A DNA stretch of 9,010 bases from an uncultured beta proteobacterium (GTDB lineage: Bacteria > Pseudomonadota > Gammaproteobacteria > Burkholderiales > Burkholderiaceae_B), in NCBI GenBank assembly GCA_903929925.1, contig CAIYWO010000111.1, forward strand, positions 1 through 9,010. The letters run 5' to 3'. A program made the position numbers and the translations under genes. Under the pieces are notes generated by a model that saw nothing but the letters and a program-made list of their open reading frames with translations, was not told the origin of the DNA and ran no database searches. Every line of letters begins with the position of its first letter. Positions within the stretch are counted from its first letter, which is position 1. Positions 7,415-9,010 of this stretch are shown here, one piece after another.

Positions 7415-8410
7415 TTATTTCTTACCGACAGCTGATAAGGTTTTGTCAAAGAACGCTGTGTCTTTGACTAGCTCCAAGAATTTTGGAAATAGCTGCTTTG
7501 ATACAGCAACAAAAGCCTTCTGCTGCTCTGGGGTCAAGGAGTTGACTTCCATCCCCTTTGACTTCAAGAAGTCGATAGACTTATTCGCATCTGCGGTGTC
7601 ATTCGCGAACTTCCAAGCCTCGGCTTCCGCGCTAGCGTCTTGCAGTGCCTTTTTGTGCTGATCGCTGAGCTTTGCAAACTTTGCCGGGTTAATTCCGAGC
7701 ACCCAGCCGTCAGCCATATGATTTGTCATAGATGCGTATTTTTGTACTTCGTAGAACTTCGCTGCGACAGGGATATTGATCGGATTTTCTTGTCCATCCA
7801 CAACTTTTAGCTGGAGCGCGTTATATACCTCGCCAAAAGCCATGGGGGTAGGTACTGCACCCATCTTGGCGAAAAACTCCATCCACAAAGGGTTGTTAGG
7901 CACGCGGAATTTCATGCCAACCATGTCCGACGGTGCGCTAATCGGTTTACGCGAGTTCGTCATCTGACGGAATGGGCGTTGCCACATCATCAGCCCCTTA
8001 ATTCCGATTTTGCCGAGATCACCCAACAACTCCTTACCTAGCGGGCCTGACAAATAGGCACGGAGCTGCTCTGTGTTATCGAAAAGATAGGGGACCGAAA
8101 TTGCCGTGAATTTCGAATTGAAATTTGCGTATAGCGAGGTGGAAAGCAACAACATGTCTAGTGAGCCACCTGACAATTGGCGCACTGCCGCTGATGGATC
8201 TCCGCTATAGAGCTGCCCGTTTGGAAACACTTTGATTTCCACTTCACCGTTTGTTTTAGTTTTTACGAGCTCAGCATACTTCTGCGCCGCCAACGTGATC
8301 TCAGAGTTATCAGGGTCTGGGGTCGACAGATTGAATGTGACTTTTGCCATAACAGTCTGCGCACTAAAGGCGAGCACACCTGCGATGAGTAAACGGCTAA
8401 GGTTTCTCAT
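7415..8410 (-). CDS. dctP: TRAP transporter periplasmic solute-binding protein (DctP-like)
   Basis: This 331-residue secreted binding protein captures the substrate in the periplasm and delivers it to DctQM. The first 22 residues are a Sec signal peptide: positive MRNLSR, a hydrophobic core, and probable cleavage after TVMA before KVTFNLS. Family features are the IKVFPNGQLYSGD segment, FRQMTNSRKPI with Arg148, GMKFRVPNNPL with Arg169 (the conserved arginine that usually binds a substrate carboxylate), and VDGQENPI (204-211). These mark the DctP rather than the TAXI class. Retention of the arginine suggests an acidic ligand such as a sugar acid, but this is only suggestive. AGGAG (8417-8421), 6 nt before the ATG, is a strong ribosome site. 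It is the first gene of the operon, behind the operator-like repeats. Confidence 0.96.
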   Translation of the reverse strand: MRNLSRLLIAGVLAFSAQTVMAKVTFNLSTPDPDNSEITLAAQKYAELVKTKTNGEVEIKVFPNGQLYSGDPSAAVRQLSGGSLDMLLLSTSLYANFNSKFTAISVPYLFDNTEQLRAYLSGPLGKELLGDLGKIGIKGLMMWQRPFRQMTNSRKPISAPSDMVGMKFRVPNNPLWMEFFAKMGAVPTPMAFGEVYNALQLKVVDGQENPINIPVAAKFYEVQKYASMTNHMADGWVLGINPAKFAKLSDQHKKALQDASAEAEAWKFANDTADANKSIDFLKSKGMEVNSLTPEQQKAFVAVSKQLFPKFLELVKDTAFFDKTLSAVGKK

Positions 8411-8433
8411 AGTTTTCTCCTGTTTTTAATGGT

Positions 8434-8487
8434 TATACCAATTTTACCTCGCCCTTAATATCGTTTAATAAATTGGTATATCCAATT
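8434..8487. promoter_or_regulatory. Putative GntR/FadR-type operator cluster
   Basis: Three half-sites of the same motif occur here. TATACCAATTT (8434-8444) is the exact reverse complement of AAATTGGTATA (8470-8480), and CCAATT follows at 8482-8487. The second and third form a close dyad, AATTGG-N5-CCAATT (8471-8487). The spacing fits the TGGTnnnACCA pattern of FadR-family operators with one mismatch, and the words resemble the UxuR/ExuR consensus TTGGTATACCAA. The first half-site lies 25 bp away across the probable transcription start. The regulator encoded at the end of the operon is the obvious candidate to bind. The binding claim is inference; the repeats themselves are seen directly. Confidence 0.6.
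8457..8485 (-). promoter_or_regulatory. Possible sigma-70 promoter of the TRAP/catabolic operon
   Basis: On the minus strand, TTGGAT (8485-8480) and GATATT (8462-8457) are separated by 17 bp. They match the -35 and -10 consensus at 3 and 4 of 6 positions. Transcription would start near 8450, about 40 nt before the dctP ATG. The -35 box falls inside the close AATTGG/CCAATT dyad, which would suit repression. The surrounding DNA is AT-rich, so other choices exist; this is a weak assignment. Confidence 0.3.
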
Positions 8488-8564
8488 AGTATTTACCCGC
8501 CCTTCCGCAAATTGTTGCGATTACACTTAGTCTTTTTGCCAGTCACAAAAGATGCCGGAATCAG

Positions 8565-9010
8565 ATGGCTACCCTATATGACGCTCCGTCATCGTATTAC
8601 TCAATGGTCGCGCGTTTAGCGCTGCTAGAGGCAAACGTTCCATTTGATAATCGACGCATGGATATTCACGTAGCCAAAGAACAGCTCACCAGTTGGTATC
8701 GTGCACTCAATCCACACATGACGGTACCCTCATTAGTAACTGACCAAAGAATATTCACCGACAGCCGGGACATCCTTCGCTTTGCAAGCGCTAAAGCTGG
8801 CGATGCATGGGCGGATGCAGACTCTGTTCAGCATGCAAACATCGTAAAAATTGTCGATACTTTTTATCAAATTCCAATCGAGGATCTTACGTTTGGCAAG
8901 GCGATGGTGAAGTTTCCCGTTTTACGATTTGTGTTTCCGAGACTGCTTGGCAAGATCTTGAAGAAGCTGCGTAGCGAGCTCGCAACGTGCACGGATCCTG
9001 ACGCTGTGCG
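8565..9010 (+). CDS. Glutathione S-transferase-like protein, N-terminal part
   Basis: This is a partial gene running off the right end; 148 codons are visible. Residues about 1-77 form the thioredoxin-like GST N-terminal domain. MATLYDAPSSYYSMVARLAL gives strand 1 and helix 1, with a Ser/Tyr cluster at the usual glutathione-activating position. NPHMTVPSLV carries the cis-proline at Pro55, and TDSRDI (65-70) is the glutathione gamma-glutamyl-binding motif, with Ser67. A helical C-terminal domain follows and is cut at the window edge. The ATG at 8565 has a GGAA 4 nt upstream, and the protein begins exactly at the fold's first strand. The gene diverges from the TRAP operon across 154 bp and could share its control region, but nothing in the sequence ties it to the same pathway. 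Catalysis on a specific substrate cannot be assigned. Confidence 0.85.
   Translation, partial: MATLYDAPSSYYSMVARLALLEANVPFDNRRMDIHVAKEQLTSWYRALNPHMTVPSLVTDQRIFTDSRDILRFASAKAGDAWADADSVQHANIVKIVDTFYQIPIEDLTFGKAMVKFPVLRFVFPRLLGKILKKLRSELATCTDPDAV

Noticed and set aside
7345..7449. N-terminal extension of the small permease subunit from an ATG at 7449
   Set aside because: It would overlap dctP by 35 nt and translate through the perfect hairpin, and its sequence is not DctQ-like. The ATG at 7344 gives a normal DctQ length.
8531..8552. TCTTTT/AAAAGA inverted repeat upstream of the GST gene
   Set aside because: It is a 6-bp AT-rich stem with a 10-nt loop, weak and common by chance in AT-rich intergenic DNA.
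8552..8581. Nine-codon reading frame overlapping the GST start
   Set aside because: It is too short, has no clear ribosome site, and is expected by chance.

Overview
The window looks like a chromosomal segment of a proteobacterium. A betaproteobacterium of the order Burkholderiales is most likely, judging from protein style and the three-gene TRAP transporter, with roughly 50% GC. This placement is inference; there is no rRNA or other marker gene here. No tRNA, rRNA, insertion sequence, CRISPR array or phage gene was seen.

Layout. On the + strand, positions 1-832 carry the C-terminal part of a berberine-bridge-type FAD oxidoreductase. A small GNAT acetyltransferase follows it (about 864-1346). 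It converges with a long minus-strand gene cluster that fills 8410 down to 1359. In transcription order the cluster encodes a TRAP solute-binding protein (dctP-like), small permease (dctQ-like), large permease (dctM-like), a class I aldolase of the DeoC/LsrF/ADH-synthase type, a zinc-dependent medium-chain dehydrogenase, an FGGY carbohydrate kinase, and a FadR-type GntR regulator. Across a 154-bp divergent intergenic region, a glutathione S-transferase-like gene starts at 8565 on the + strand and runs off the window.

How it fits together. The seven minus-strand genes are closely spaced. Two junctions are 4-nt start/stop overlaps and one is an 8-nt overlap, so they very probably form one operon. 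The set reads as a complete uptake-and-breakdown module: periplasmic capture and sodium-driven import (TRAP), NAD-dependent oxidation (MDR dehydrogenase), phosphorylation (FGGY kinase), and C-C cleavage by a Schiff-base aldolase. Control would come from the terminal GntR regulator. The substrate cannot be read from the sequence; a polyol, sugar or sugar acid is the natural guess. The FGGY-kinase plus LsrF-like-aldolase pair recalls the LsrK/LsrF pair of autoinducer-2 processing without being an lsr operon.

Control signals. The divergent intergenic region holds three copies of an ACCAATT/AATTGG half-site around a possible promoter, resembling FadR-family (UxuR/ExuR-like) operators. A perfect 12-bp-stem hairpin lies between the binding-protein gene and the permease genes. 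A second dyad lies just before the regulator gene, which has no visible Shine-Dalgarno sequence.
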